Program-made: the position numbers and the translations under genes | Source of the DNA: an uncultured bacterium | GTDB taxonomy: Bacteria; Verrucomicrobiota; Kiritimatiellia; RFP12; UBA1067 | NCBI GenBank assembly: GCA_902773475.1 | Contig: CACYEO010000078.1 | Span: forward strand, 1 to 27,725 | Reading direction: 5' to 3' | Length of the DNA: 27,725 nt | In this document: one piece after another, positions 10,138 to 18,700 of the stretch | How the letters are laid out: the number at the start of each line of letters is the position of its first letter | Numbering within the stretch: position 1 is the first letter of the stretch | The notes under the pieces: generated by a model | Database searches by the model: none | The model's input: the letters and a program-made list of their open reading frames with translations, nothing else | What the model was told of the DNA's origin: nothing

Positions 10138-11220
10138 TCATACCGGCGGTATGGCGCGGCTCACCGCCGCCATGCGGGCGGCGGCCGACGGTTGCGTGTA
10201 TCTGCCGTGCATTCCGGCGGGCGCATGCCCGGTGACGGCGTCGGTGACGTGCGGCGGCACGCCCGCTTCATCCATCATCGAAATGAATGTGGCGCGAAGC
10301 GAATGGAATCCCGCCCGTCCGCCGCCGATTTTGAGAATGCCGCACTCCCGGAATATCTTTGAAAAGCGCCGCGACGGACGTTTCATCGCTTCTTCGGAAA
10401 AGAGATTTCTCCTGCCATCCTCCGCCGCCTTGCGCAGAAGCGCTTTCACGCGCGGTCTTGCGAACGGCGCCAGAGGCACCAGTATCGGCTCCGGTTTGCT
10501 GTTCCGCGTTTTTCCGGGGACTATCCGCAGCGCCGAGCAGTCCGGCGCGACTTCGTCCCGCTCCAGACCGGCTACGTCGGACAGCCGCAGCCCCGTCGCG
10601 TAGCCTATGGCCGCCATATCGGCGTATTCGCCTCCGTCGACGGCGAGGCGTCTGAAAAGTCTTTGCAGTTCGTCTGCGGTCAGCCGTCTGTAGTATTCGC
10701 GCGGCAGCGTGCGGACGGGTGGAATGTTTTTCCATGCGCCGCCCAGTCCAAGCTCCTTCCAGACTTTTTTGAAAAAACGGATCATCCTTGGCGCGGACGC
10801 GTGAGACGACGAAATGCATTTTGCCGCTTCCGCCGCCTCCTTGGCGGAGAGACGGTCTGGCGCGGCGGCGCAGGCGGGCCTGGCGGCGTCGAGAATCCGT
10901 AGCCATCGCACTTGAGCCGCGCGGGCGTCTTTTCCGGCGGGCGCGGCAGGAGAGTCGAGCCACCGGCCCGGGAGATCTTTCCACGTCGTCTGCGGCCCTT
11001 CCGTTTTGGAGAGCTGTATCTTAGCCGCGTCGCCCAGCGCGGCGAGATGTTCAAGCCACGCGCGCTCCCCGCACGGGGGATGCGCAAGACTTGCCGCGCG
11101 CCGTCTGGCGATTGCGGCGGATTCTGTTTTCAAGGCTATCCACTTTGTTTTATGTTCTATGCGGACGGTCAGATAGTAGCGCCGTCCTTTTTTTCTTATC
11201 GACCCGAAATATGCTTTCAT
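10138..11220 (-). CDS. Tyrosine recombinase / phage-type integrase
   Basis: The gene encodes a 360-residue DNA strand-exchange enzyme. The N-terminus (residues 1-45, GSIRKKGRRYYLTVRI) resembles the small three-stranded arm-binding domain of integrases. A helical core-binding region spans roughly 75-155 and the catalytic domain 175-345. The full catalytic set can be assigned: Arg212 in ATGLRLSDV, Lys237 in the PGKTRNSK beta-hairpin, His306 and Arg309 in HSLR, His332 in TGHAP and Tyr341 in GRYT. It is therefore probably an active enzyme rather than a remnant. It is longer than XerC/XerD (about 300), which argues for an integrase-like role over a housekeeping Xer. The start at 11220 is preferred because the arm domain begins there, although no Shine-Dalgarno is present. 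No excisionase, phage genes, tRNA or attachment repeats are visible nearby. It follows the HEAT lipoprotein gene by 53 bases in the same direction. Confidence 0.93.
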   Translation of the reverse strand: MKAYFGSIRKKGRRYYLTVRIEHKTKWIALKTESAAIARRRAASLAHPPCGERAWLEHLAALGDAAKIQLSKTEGPQTTWKDLPGRWLDSPAAPAGKDARAAQVRWLRILDAARPACAAAPDRLSAKEAAEAAKCISSSHASAPRMIRFFKKVWKELGLGGAWKNIPPVRTLPREYYRRLTADELQRLFRRLAVDGGEYADMAAIGYATGLRLSDVAGLERDEVAPDCSALRIVPGKTRNSKPEPILVPLAPFARPRVKALLRKAAEDGRRNLFSEEAMKRPSRRFSKIFRECGILKIGGGRAGFHSLRATFISMMDEAGVPPHVTDAVTGHAPAGMHGRYTQPSAAARMAAVSRAIPPV

Positions 11221-11228
11221 GCGCCGAT

Positions 11229-11234
11229 ATTATA
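11229..11234 (-). promoter_or_regulatory. Candidate -10 box (TATAAT) for the recombinase
   Basis: On the minus strand TATAAT lies eight bases before the recombinase ATG. Transcription would then start about zero to three bases before the start codon, which would give a nearly leaderless mRNA and fits the absence of a Shine-Dalgarno. No TTGACA-like -35 is seen at the usual spacing; that position is occupied by the base of a hairpin. Confidence 0.4.
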
Positions 11235-11251
11235 CTACCGGCGCAGGATTT

Positions 11252-11271
11252 GCGCCGCTGCGGAGCGGCGC
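11252..11271 (-). terminator. GC hairpin just after the HEAT lipoprotein stop
   Basis: This is a perfect 8-bp stem (11252-11259 with 11264-11271) and a 4-base loop, starting two bases after the lipoprotein stop codon. It could end the five-gene operon. It lacks a following T run, so it is a weak intrinsic terminator by sequence. It overlaps the -35 position of the candidate recombinase promoter and could equally be an operator. Confidence 0.4.
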
Positions 11272-11273
11272 GG

Positions 11274-12080
11274 CTACATGCCGGGATCCGGACGCTCCGG
11301 CGCCGTGTTTTCGGATATCCAGCGCATTGCCGCCTGCGCGCCGGTCCACTCTTCGCCGGTGACGAATTCGTATGATTCGCGCGCCGCGGCCGCTGCAGCG
11401 CCGCTGCATGAATTTATGACGCCGACGAGCGTTTCCACCGCGAGCGCGTCGTCTACGCGGTTGAGGTTCTGCACTGCGGCGGTTAGAGCGTCGGGATCGG
11501 AAAGCGTTTTCATTGCGATTGCCACGGTGGAAGCTATCTCGCGCTCGTCGTCGAGCTCGGCGATTTTTTCTTCGAACCGGGATTGCGCCTCGTTTGCGAC
11601 TTCGGCGTCCGGATCGGACATGAACAGAAACAATTCCGGGATGGCGTCTTTCCCGAACCATGCCAGCGCTTCGACCGCTCTCTTCCTCAGCGCGGGGTTC
11701 GGCGACCCCGAGAGTTTATCTGCCAGCGCGAAGACCGCGCTCCGTTCGTTGGAATCAAGTGCATCCTGAAGTTTCGCCGCCGCTTTCTTTTCTTCGGGGG
11801 TGAAGGATTCTTCGCCGTTTTCCTCCTGCACGGCTTTTGCGGCTTCCGCAAGGCCTGGCCCTGTTTCAGCCGGGCGGCGTGTTTGTGTATGCCGACTGGC
11901 CTTTCCGCCGGCTTTTGACGCAGGCGGGACGCCGTCTCCGCGTCCCGACCGTCTGGATTCGGTCTCTTCCCGTCCACCGTCCGGCGTTTTGCCGGGAGAG
12001 CACGAGCACAGCAGCGCCGCCGCCGCGATTGCGGCGGCTAAAGCCGCCTGCCGTCCGGCTTGCCGTATCTCCTGTTTCAT
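11274..12080 (-). CDS. HEAT-like repeat lipoprotein
   Basis: The gene encodes a 268-residue predicted lipoprotein. Residues 1-24 form an alanine-rich signal peptide ending LLCSC; Cys27 (or Cys25) is the likely lipidated residue, though the lipobox is atypical. Residues 28-100 are a polar, charged, probably disordered linker. Residues about 105-265 are alpha-helical and contain HEAT-like units, for example LRKRAVEALAWFGKDAIPEL (131-150) followed by SDPDAEVANEAQSRFEEKI. HEAT arrays normally act as protein-binding scaffolds. The gene starts 16 bases after the stop of the large thioredoxin-fold gene, with GGAG ten bases before the ATG, so cotranscription is likely. It is probably the last gene of the operon. 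A role as periplasmic or outer-membrane-anchored adaptor for the giant exported partners is inference. Confidence 0.88.
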   Translation of the reverse strand: MKQEIRQAGRQAALAAAIAAAALLCSCSPGKTPDGGREETESRRSGRGDGVPPASKAGGKASRHTQTRRPAETGPGLAEAAKAVQEENGEESFTPEEKKAAAKLQDALDSNERSAVFALADKLSGSPNPALRKRAVEALAWFGKDAIPELFLFMSDPDAEVANEAQSRFEEKIAELDDEREIASTVAIAMKTLSDPDALTAAVQNLNRVDDALAVETLVGVINSCSGAAAAAARESYEFVTGEEWTGAQAAMRWISENTAPERPDPGM

Positions 12081-12096
12081 TTCGCGTCGTCTCCGT

Positions 12097-15000
12097 TCAG
12101 TTTCCGGTCTCCAGCGTTGCGGAGACCGATCTCCGCACGCTTTTGCCGCCTGCGGTGTCGCGCCAGCAGAACAGCCCCGCCCCGAACGGCAGCACGATCT
12201 GCTCGTCTCCGCATCCGCAATCTATCCATCCCGGGATGAGGATCCCGCGGAGGGTGCCGCTGGCGGTTCTGCCGTCCTCGAAGCGGATGATGCCCGTGCC
12301 TGAAAACGTTCCCGTCCTGCGGTTGTACGAGAATGCGCGGAGGTCTGCGCGCGACGAAATGGAGAATCCCCGGGCGCCGGCCTCGAGAACCGCCGCCGGG
12401 CCGGACGCTCCCGCGCCGTGTTTTTCGCTCCACGCGGATTCTGCGCCGGTCTGCAGGGCGACAGTCCCGTCAAGCTCGAATTCGCGCAGGATGGAAAGCG
12501 GTGATGCGTTTGCGGGGAACCACGACCCGTACGCCTGGAGAGGGAAATCTCCCGGCGCCGCGCGACCGGCGCGCCGCCAGAATGGCGCGGATCCGGCGTC
12601 GGCCGATACGATCCGCGCTGTTTCATCGCTCGCCCACAGAGTTTTTCCGTCTGCCGCGATGCGCAGCATCGCCGACAGCGCGTATGACGGATTTCCCGAA
12701 AACACCGGCAGGAGCGCGTACACGCCGGAATCTCCCGCGGCGGACAGAAGCGCGCTTCCGGACACGGACGTCCCGTCGGGCAGGATCCCCGCGAATTTCA
12801 TCGTGCCGTTTGCGGCGTTGCGCGCCGTCGCTTCGATGGAAAGGAATCCGCACCCGGACGCTATGGCATCCGCCGCCCCGTCCGGGGCGGCCAGGAGGAC
12901 GTTGTAGCGGCCCGTCCACGCGGAGAAGTCCCCGCCTGTCTGGGCGAGGTCGATCGTTCCCGAAAGACCGTCCTGCGTTTCGACCGTCAGCGCTCCGGAC
13001 GGATCTACAGCGGCGGAGACCGTCTCCTTGCGCAGTTTCAAAGTTCCGCGGAGCATTCCGGTTTCATTGTCCAAAGCGTCCCACGCGCCGGAGAATCCGC
13101 GCCGTCCGTCAAGCAGCGAAAGCCGCATTGACAATTTCCCGCGCGAGGTGGACGAAAATGCCGCGACGCCTTCGATTCTGGACGGATCGTCCTTCGGACG
13201 GAGCGGAACCGATGCGTTGAACGCGCGGTTGAAATATCCGTTCAGGATTTGCGGATCCGCTATTTTGAAAGCGAAAGCCGTTTCCCATCCGGTGGCTGTG
13301 CCGTCGGGCCGCTCTTCGCTTATCGTGAATACCGCCGTGTAATTCCCCGGCGCTGAAGGCTTCCCGGAAAGAACCACGGCCTGGGCGGCGCCGTCGTAGC
13401 AGAGCGACAGTCCCGGCGGCAGTTCTCCGGAAACCGGCGAAAGCGTCGTTTTCGACCCTGCGGAAACATTGAACACCGGCCAGGACGCTCCGGCGGCGAA
13501 TTGCGCCGGGACTTCTACGTCTATCGCGGTTTTGGCGAGACACGGCGCGTCGGAATCGAAAATCTCCAGCGTGAACAAACCGCGCGAGACGCGCGCCGAT
13601 CCGGAAACGCTTTCGATGTAGAAAACGGCATTTTGTTCGCCTTCGTATTCTTCAGGCGTTTCGATAAGCGGAATTTCCACGCTTTTGGCGCCCTGTTCGC
13701 CGTCGTTCCAGCAAACAATCGTGTCCGTCCACCGGAATCGCGCGCCGTTCGCCGCCGAGGACGAGGGATCCAGCACTATCCGCACCGCAGCCTCTCCCGA
13801 ACAGCCGCCGGAGCGCGTCACGGTGACTGCGGCCGGGCCGCCGGATTCGATCATTCGCATCGAGGCCGCCGCGAAAGAGATCGCACCGGGGGTTTCAACG
13901 AATGTCGCGCCGATTTCGGCATCGAACGCGGTCGTGTCGATCGCGCCGTCTGCGAAGTACGCCCGCTTCGAGGCGTCGGAGAAAGCCGACACCTCCAGAA
14001 ACGCCTCGCCGGACACGTCTGCGGCGGACGCGGCCACCGAGAGCGTCCCCGTCCCCGAGGCGACGCACGCCCCGTCGAGCCAGTAGGAAAGGTTCACCGG
14101 CGACGGCCCCTCTCCCGTCGCGGTGAACGTAAGCAGCCCGCTCTTCATGCCGGACAGTCTGTAGAAGTCGCGCTTGTCGTTTATTTGAAGCGTGGACGTC
14201 TGCGCCTGTCCGCCGATTTCAAGGACGCGCTTTGTGAGAGTGCGGTAGTCGTCCGACTCGTCTTCGCGCTCCGCGAGCTTCAGGAGGTCGTCGAGCCTGC
14301 GCAGGTTTTCGTCTGCGCCGTAGACCATTCCCGTGCGCAGGGCGGAGAACCTGCCGGCCACCTTGCCTGACGCGTTGACAAGAAGGATGTTCGGCTGGCT
14401 CATGCGCACCGCCGTCGTCTCCGGCGCGAGCCAGCGGTTCGTGGAGCAGTCCGCCGTGAAAGATTTGACGGCGGCCGCGGCGGCCGGATCGACATTGTGG
14501 CGGGACATGTAGGCCGCTCCGCTTGTCGCGTTCGTACCGCTTTTGTTCGGGTCCGGCGTCCACGAGAGCAGCCGCGGGCAGTCGCGGCCGCAGGACGGAT
14601 CGTCTGCGGATGCGCGCGCGCGCCCCTGGTCGAACAGCACGAGAGCGGCGTTGTTCTCCGCCGCCCAGTTGGCAAACGGCGCATCGCCCTGCGTTTCGAA
14701 AAGGCTCGTCTCCATGGCGGAGCAGTACGGACACCACAGCACGCCCGACCATACCGCGAGCGTGAAGGCCTTTCCTCCGGCCGCGCGCACCGACGCGACT
14801 TTCTGCGTGGCGGCCGCCCAGTCGAAAGTGAATTCTCCGAAGCCCAGCGCGCCGGCGTCGCGCTCTCCGATCCAGTGCGGATTCCGGACCGAATTCCCCC
14901 GTGCGCGGCAGTATGCCGCTGAGAACGCGGACACGCCGTTTTCGGTATTCGCGTATTCAAGCGAAACCGTGTCTCCGTCCTGCGGCGCGGCTCCGGCCGC

Positions 15001-15735
15001 CGAAAAATCCACGATTGCCGTTTTGAACGTCTCTCCCGCCGCCCACGCGACTTTGTTGGTTGCGGGCGCGGCACCCGGGACCGTCGCGACAAGCAAGCCT
15101 TCCGCCGCGCTTCCCGCCGCAAAATCGCGCCGCGCGAGCGGAACCTGGAGTACGGTTACACCCGGTTCGATTTCGAGCCTGTCGAGAGCCTCGCCCGATA
15201 TGCTGAACGAAAACGGCATTCTGTAGTCGCCGAAAAACGAATCAGCCGAATCCGCCAGCTGCCGCGCAAGGGAGCGTCCGTCCGCCGGAACGGGCATTTT
15301 CCCGGATCTGCCAAGGAAATTCGTGGCGAGCGTTCCGCCGTCGCACGGGAACCACAGGCACACGGCAGGCGTGCCCTGCAAGGCTGCGGCGGTTCCGCCT
15401 GCGGTCTGGGCGAACTCTTTCGCCCCCGAACCGGCGTTAGCGCCCGTGTCCGCGCCGTCCGCATCGCCTTTTACGAGGCAGAAGAGGTACGGCGACCGTT
15501 CGCGCCACTCCGCGAACTCCGCGGTCTCCACCGCAGATTCGAGTTCCCTGCAGTACGAGCAACTCTCCTTTGACCACACCATCACGAGCGGTCGTTCCGT
15601 CCGCACCGCTTCGTTCGTCGCGGCGGCGAAGTCGGCGGTCCACTTTCCGGGCGCGGCTTCGCCGCGCGCCGCCGGAAAGCAGTGCGCGGCCGCCGCCGCG
15701 GCGAGGAGTTGAAGAGCAATTCTGTTTCGAATCAT
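12097..15735 (-). CDS. Exported protein with two thioredoxin folds, Calx-beta and He_PIG domains
   Basis: The gene encodes 1212 residues. A short signal peptide ends near ARGEA (residue 25). The first thioredoxin-like domain (about 30-170) has CSYC (Cys59, Cys62), a further Cys86 in PYLFC and a cis-proline-like TP at 122-123. The second (about 300-490) has WCPYC (Cys335, Cys338), an extra Cys382/Cys386 pair and Pro448 before ILLVN. Both resemble the Thioredoxin_7 style of fold. A Calx-beta-like domain lies at about 617-728, a He_PIG immunoglobulin-like domain at 743-828 (GELPPGLSL, SGKPSAPGNYT), then the paired beta modules shared with the two upstream giants (from 833 and 942). GGGGGGA lies five bases before the ATG. 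It starts 18 bases after the previous stop, so it is in the same operon. Thiol-disulfide exchange outside the cytoplasm is likely; the substrate is unknown. Confidence 0.93.
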   Translation of the reverse strand: MIRNRIALQLLAAAAAAHCFPAARGEAAPGKWTADFAAATNEAVRTERPLVMVWSKESCSYCRELESAVETAEFAEWRERSPYLFCLVKGDADGADTGANAGSGAKEFAQTAGGTAAALQGTPAVCLWFPCDGGTLATNFLGRSGKMPVPADGRSLARQLADSADSFFGDYRMPFSFSISGEALDRLEIEPGVTVLQVPLARRDFAAGSAAEGLLVATVPGAAPATNKVAWAAGETFKTAIVDFSAAGAAPQDGDTVSLEYANTENGVSAFSAAYCRARGNSVRNPHWIGERDAGALGFGEFTFDWAAATQKVASVRAAGGKAFTLAVWSGVLWCPYCSAMETSLFETQGDAPFANWAAENNAALVLFDQGRARASADDPSCGRDCPRLLSWTPDPNKSGTNATSGAAYMSRHNVDPAAAAAVKSFTADCSTNRWLAPETTAVRMSQPNILLVNASGKVAGRFSALRTGMVYGADENLRRLDDLLKLAEREDESDDYRTLTKRVLEIGGQAQTSTLQINDKRDFYRLSGMKSGLLTFTATGEGPSPVNLSYWLDGACVASGTGTLSVAASAADVSGEAFLEVSAFSDASKRAYFADGAIDTTAFDAEIGATFVETPGAISFAAASMRMIESGGPAAVTVTRSGGCSGEAAVRIVLDPSSSAANGARFRWTDTIVCWNDGEQGAKSVEIPLIETPEEYEGEQNAVFYIESVSGSARVSRGLFTLEIFDSDAPCLAKTAIDVEVPAQFAAGASWPVFNVSAGSKTTLSPVSGELPPGLSLCYDGAAQAVVLSGKPSAPGNYTAVFTISEERPDGTATGWETAFAFKIADPQILNGYFNRAFNASVPLRPKDDPSRIEGVAAFSSTSRGKLSMRLSLLDGRRGFSGAWDALDNETGMLRGTLKLRKETVSAAVDPSGALTVETQDGLSGTIDLAQTGGDFSAWTGRYNVLLAAPDGAADAIASGCGFLSIEATARNAANGTMKFAGILPDGTSVSGSALLSAAGDSGVYALLPVFSGNPSYALSAMLRIAADGKTLWASDETARIVSADAGSAPFWRRAGRAAPGDFPLQAYGSWFPANASPLSILREFELDGTVALQTGAESAWSEKHGAGASGPAAVLEAGARGFSISSRADLRAFSYNRRTGTFSGTGIIRFEDGRTASGTLRGILIPGWIDCGCGDEQIVLPFGAGLFCWRDTAGGKSVRRSVSATLETGN

Positions 15736-15753
15736 GTCCGTCCCCCCGATGCC

Positions 15754-18700
15754 TTACTGCAGGCCTTCTGCGACCGCCTCGCGCGTCTCAAGGCCGAAAA
15801 GCAGTTTGTACGACGCGTTCCACGTGAAGGTCTTGCCCGTCTCTTCGTCTTTGACTTTGGCCGGGGCGAGATAAAATCCGGACATCGCCGCATCGGTTGC
15901 AAGCAGCGAAGAGGCCGGATCGCGCGCCATCACCATCACGCCCTTGTGTTTGAACGAGCCGAGCTTCTTCTGCGCAGTCTCTTCGCCGCTGTCGCCGTAC
16001 AGGCTTGCGTAGATGTCGAACGAGCCGCTGAATTCCCCGGTGGGAGCCTTGAAAGCGATCGTGAACTTGCACGGATTCGCGCTTCCCGCCCAGTCCGCGA
16101 GCTGTGTGCGCCGCCCGCTGCCGTCGACAGCGTATGCAAGCGACGTCTTTTCCGCGACGGGTCCTTTCGCGCCGATGTCGAGATACAGCCCCGAAGCGCG
16201 GCCGTCTTCCGGATTGAAGTTCCTGCCTGGCCAGGCGGAAAACTCCCATGCGCCACCCGTCTGCTCCAGAAGGGTGTACGGGAGCGACCCTGTCTCTTCC
16301 GGATCCGTCAGATACATATAGTGGTTCCTGTAGTACGCCATGAGGTTCACCACCGTCGAATACCACCCTCCAGCCGGCTCGAGCGTTTCCAGGAATCCGG
16401 TCGCTTCCATCCCGTCCCATGCCGCGTCGCCGGCGTCGATCCAGATGAACCGGCTTCCGGCGGCCGCAACGGGAACGTCGGCTCCGCCGCGTATCTCCTG
16501 TCCGTCGAGGGTCGCGTTCGCTGCCGGCTCGAGGCGCAGCCTCAGCCATCCGCCGAACGCCGCCTTCCCTTTTGCGCTGTACACCGGGGCGAGAACCGTC
16601 TTTTCCCCGTATTCGCCGTTTTCCGACACGAACGCCGCCGCCGCCGAGCACGAGAACGTGCTGCCGTCGGCGAGCGATCCCGCCACTTTTACGGAACCTT
16701 TCGCGTCGAGCGTCGCCGTCAGGTATCCGTTGCCCTGCGGCGCTCCGTCCGGCGCGTCTGCGGCGTCAAGCGTTATGGTGTAGTACCCGGCGAAGTCCGC
16801 CATCTGCGCCGTGACATGCTTGAGGGCGGAATTGTCGCGCCGCGCCGTGCCGGTCCATGTGACGTTTTCGATTACCGACTTTTTGTCGGCCGAAAGCATC
16901 GAAACGGTCAGTTCGACTTCGAGCGGCGCGTCGATAGCGTCCCAGTCGTTCGTGCCGCCGCGCCGCGCGGCGATGTGGAGCGTGTTGGTGTATTGCGCGC
17001 CGAGCAGGGTTTGCGGCTTGGCGTAGAGCGTGGCGCCGAGAATCTGCGCTCCGTCCTGCAGTGCGGTTTCGTCCCAGTTCTTTGCCGTAAAGACGTGCGA
17101 AGCCGTCCCTAACACGGCTTTTGCGCTCAGAGAGCCGGATTCGGCGGCAGTCAGGCTGAACGAGCCGATCGAGAGGTTCGCGAAATCCGGATCTTCGGAG
17201 ATCGCCGGATCTTCCGTTTCAAGAAGACCGTTGAATTTGCCCGCTGCCATGCCGGGGGATTCCACTTCGACCGAGAAGGCGGTCGCCGCGCCCTGGACGT
17301 TTCCGCTGTATGGATATACCGCGAAGGAGTACAATCCCGTTTTCAGCGGTGCGCCGGAAACTTCTCCGGTCGCAGGGTCGAGTTTCATCCCGTCGGGGAG
17401 TTTCGCGCCTTTCACAAGCCCCCACTTCAGGCCGTCGCCCTGCGCCGTGAACGGAATCGAGGCTGCCACGCCCTGGACGAGTTTCGCCGTTTCCCCGGAT
17501 TCCGCGAGTTCCGCAAAATCCGCCCCCGTCGAATCCGCGCCCTGTCCGGCTTCCGCGACAGGAGCGCCGTTGGCGGCGGTCTTGAAAGTCCATACCGCCT
17601 TGTTCGTGTTTACGAGCGCTATTTCCCCGCTGTCGTCGAGCATCGCGGAATCGACGCGCCAGAAATATGCGGCGTTTCCGTCGAAAGAAAGGCCTTCGCA
17701 TCCGGGGCAGAATTTCGTTTCGCGCAGGTACGGCGCGGCAGGCTTGTTTCCGGAAAGGCTCGAAACGAGCGCTTCGCCCGTGCCGATCTTTTTCCTGTCT
17801 TTGTCGATGTAGAGGAGGTACACGGTTCTTTCGCTTTCCTGCGCGCTCCATTCCAGGTGGACTGCGCCGGGCGCCTGAAGCTGGTTTTCGCCAAAGGCGG
17901 GCTGCACCGCCGCCGGCGTCTCGAGAGGTTCCCACAGGAACGGCGAACCGTCTTCCTGCTGCTCGAGTTCCATGCGGCACCCGCCCTGCGCGCTCTGGAG
18001 AGAGAGTTTCACGTCGGTTCTGCCCGCGCCTGAAATCCAGCGCTCTATCCGTTCTCCGTCCGCCGCTTCGATTCCGGTTCCGCCGATCTGGCAGGAAAGG
18101 GAATATTCCTCCCCGCCGGATTCCACGCGCGGCGTGAATGCGAGATGCCCCGGCCCCGTTGCCGAAAACGTGATTTCGGTTTTCCCTTTCGCCGGCAGGA
18201 TGTCGCTTCTCAGCGTTCCTGCGGCGTCGAAATGCCACAGTCCCGACGCCTTGACCGCCGTGCCTGACGCCTTGCCGTATGATGCCGCGTATTCCGCAAA
18301 CGTTTTCGACGTCTCGCCGTCGGTCACGGTCACGGCGGCGGATGACGGCCGCGTCTGCGGCGTCCCTGCGCCGTCGCTTTTCAGCGCGGCGATCTTTACG
18401 GTGAATTTGCGGTCTGCGAAATAACCGTCCGTCGGGCGCATCGTCTGGATCCGGACGGCTTTCGTTTCCGTGTCGCCGTCTTCCCACCAGATTTCCTGCG
18501 GCTCGGCGTCTACGAACGTGTCGCCGTCTTTTTGCGCCGCCGACACCGTCACGCTCGCGCCGACGGGCATGTCGGACCCTCCGGTGCGCGCAATCCACAG
18601 AACCGCCTCTTCTCCGGCGGCGACAGTGAACGCCGGCGAGGCGGGTTTTGCGAACTCTTCCATGCTTTCGCCGCAGGCGGCTATCGAAAGAACTCCCGGC

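Noticed and set aside
8651..10141. A 496-codon minus-strand frame opposite ackA
   Set aside because: ackA is beyond doubt on the plus strand; this frame is its antisense shadow.
10138..11220. The recombinase as part of an integrated mobile element with ends in the window
   Set aside because: No flanking direct repeats, tRNA gene, excisionase or phage genes could be found.
15682..17112. A 476-codon plus-strand frame, and a similar 466-codon one at 20824-22224
   Set aside because: Both lie opposite the operon giants, are Arg- and Val-rich, and show no signal peptide or motif.
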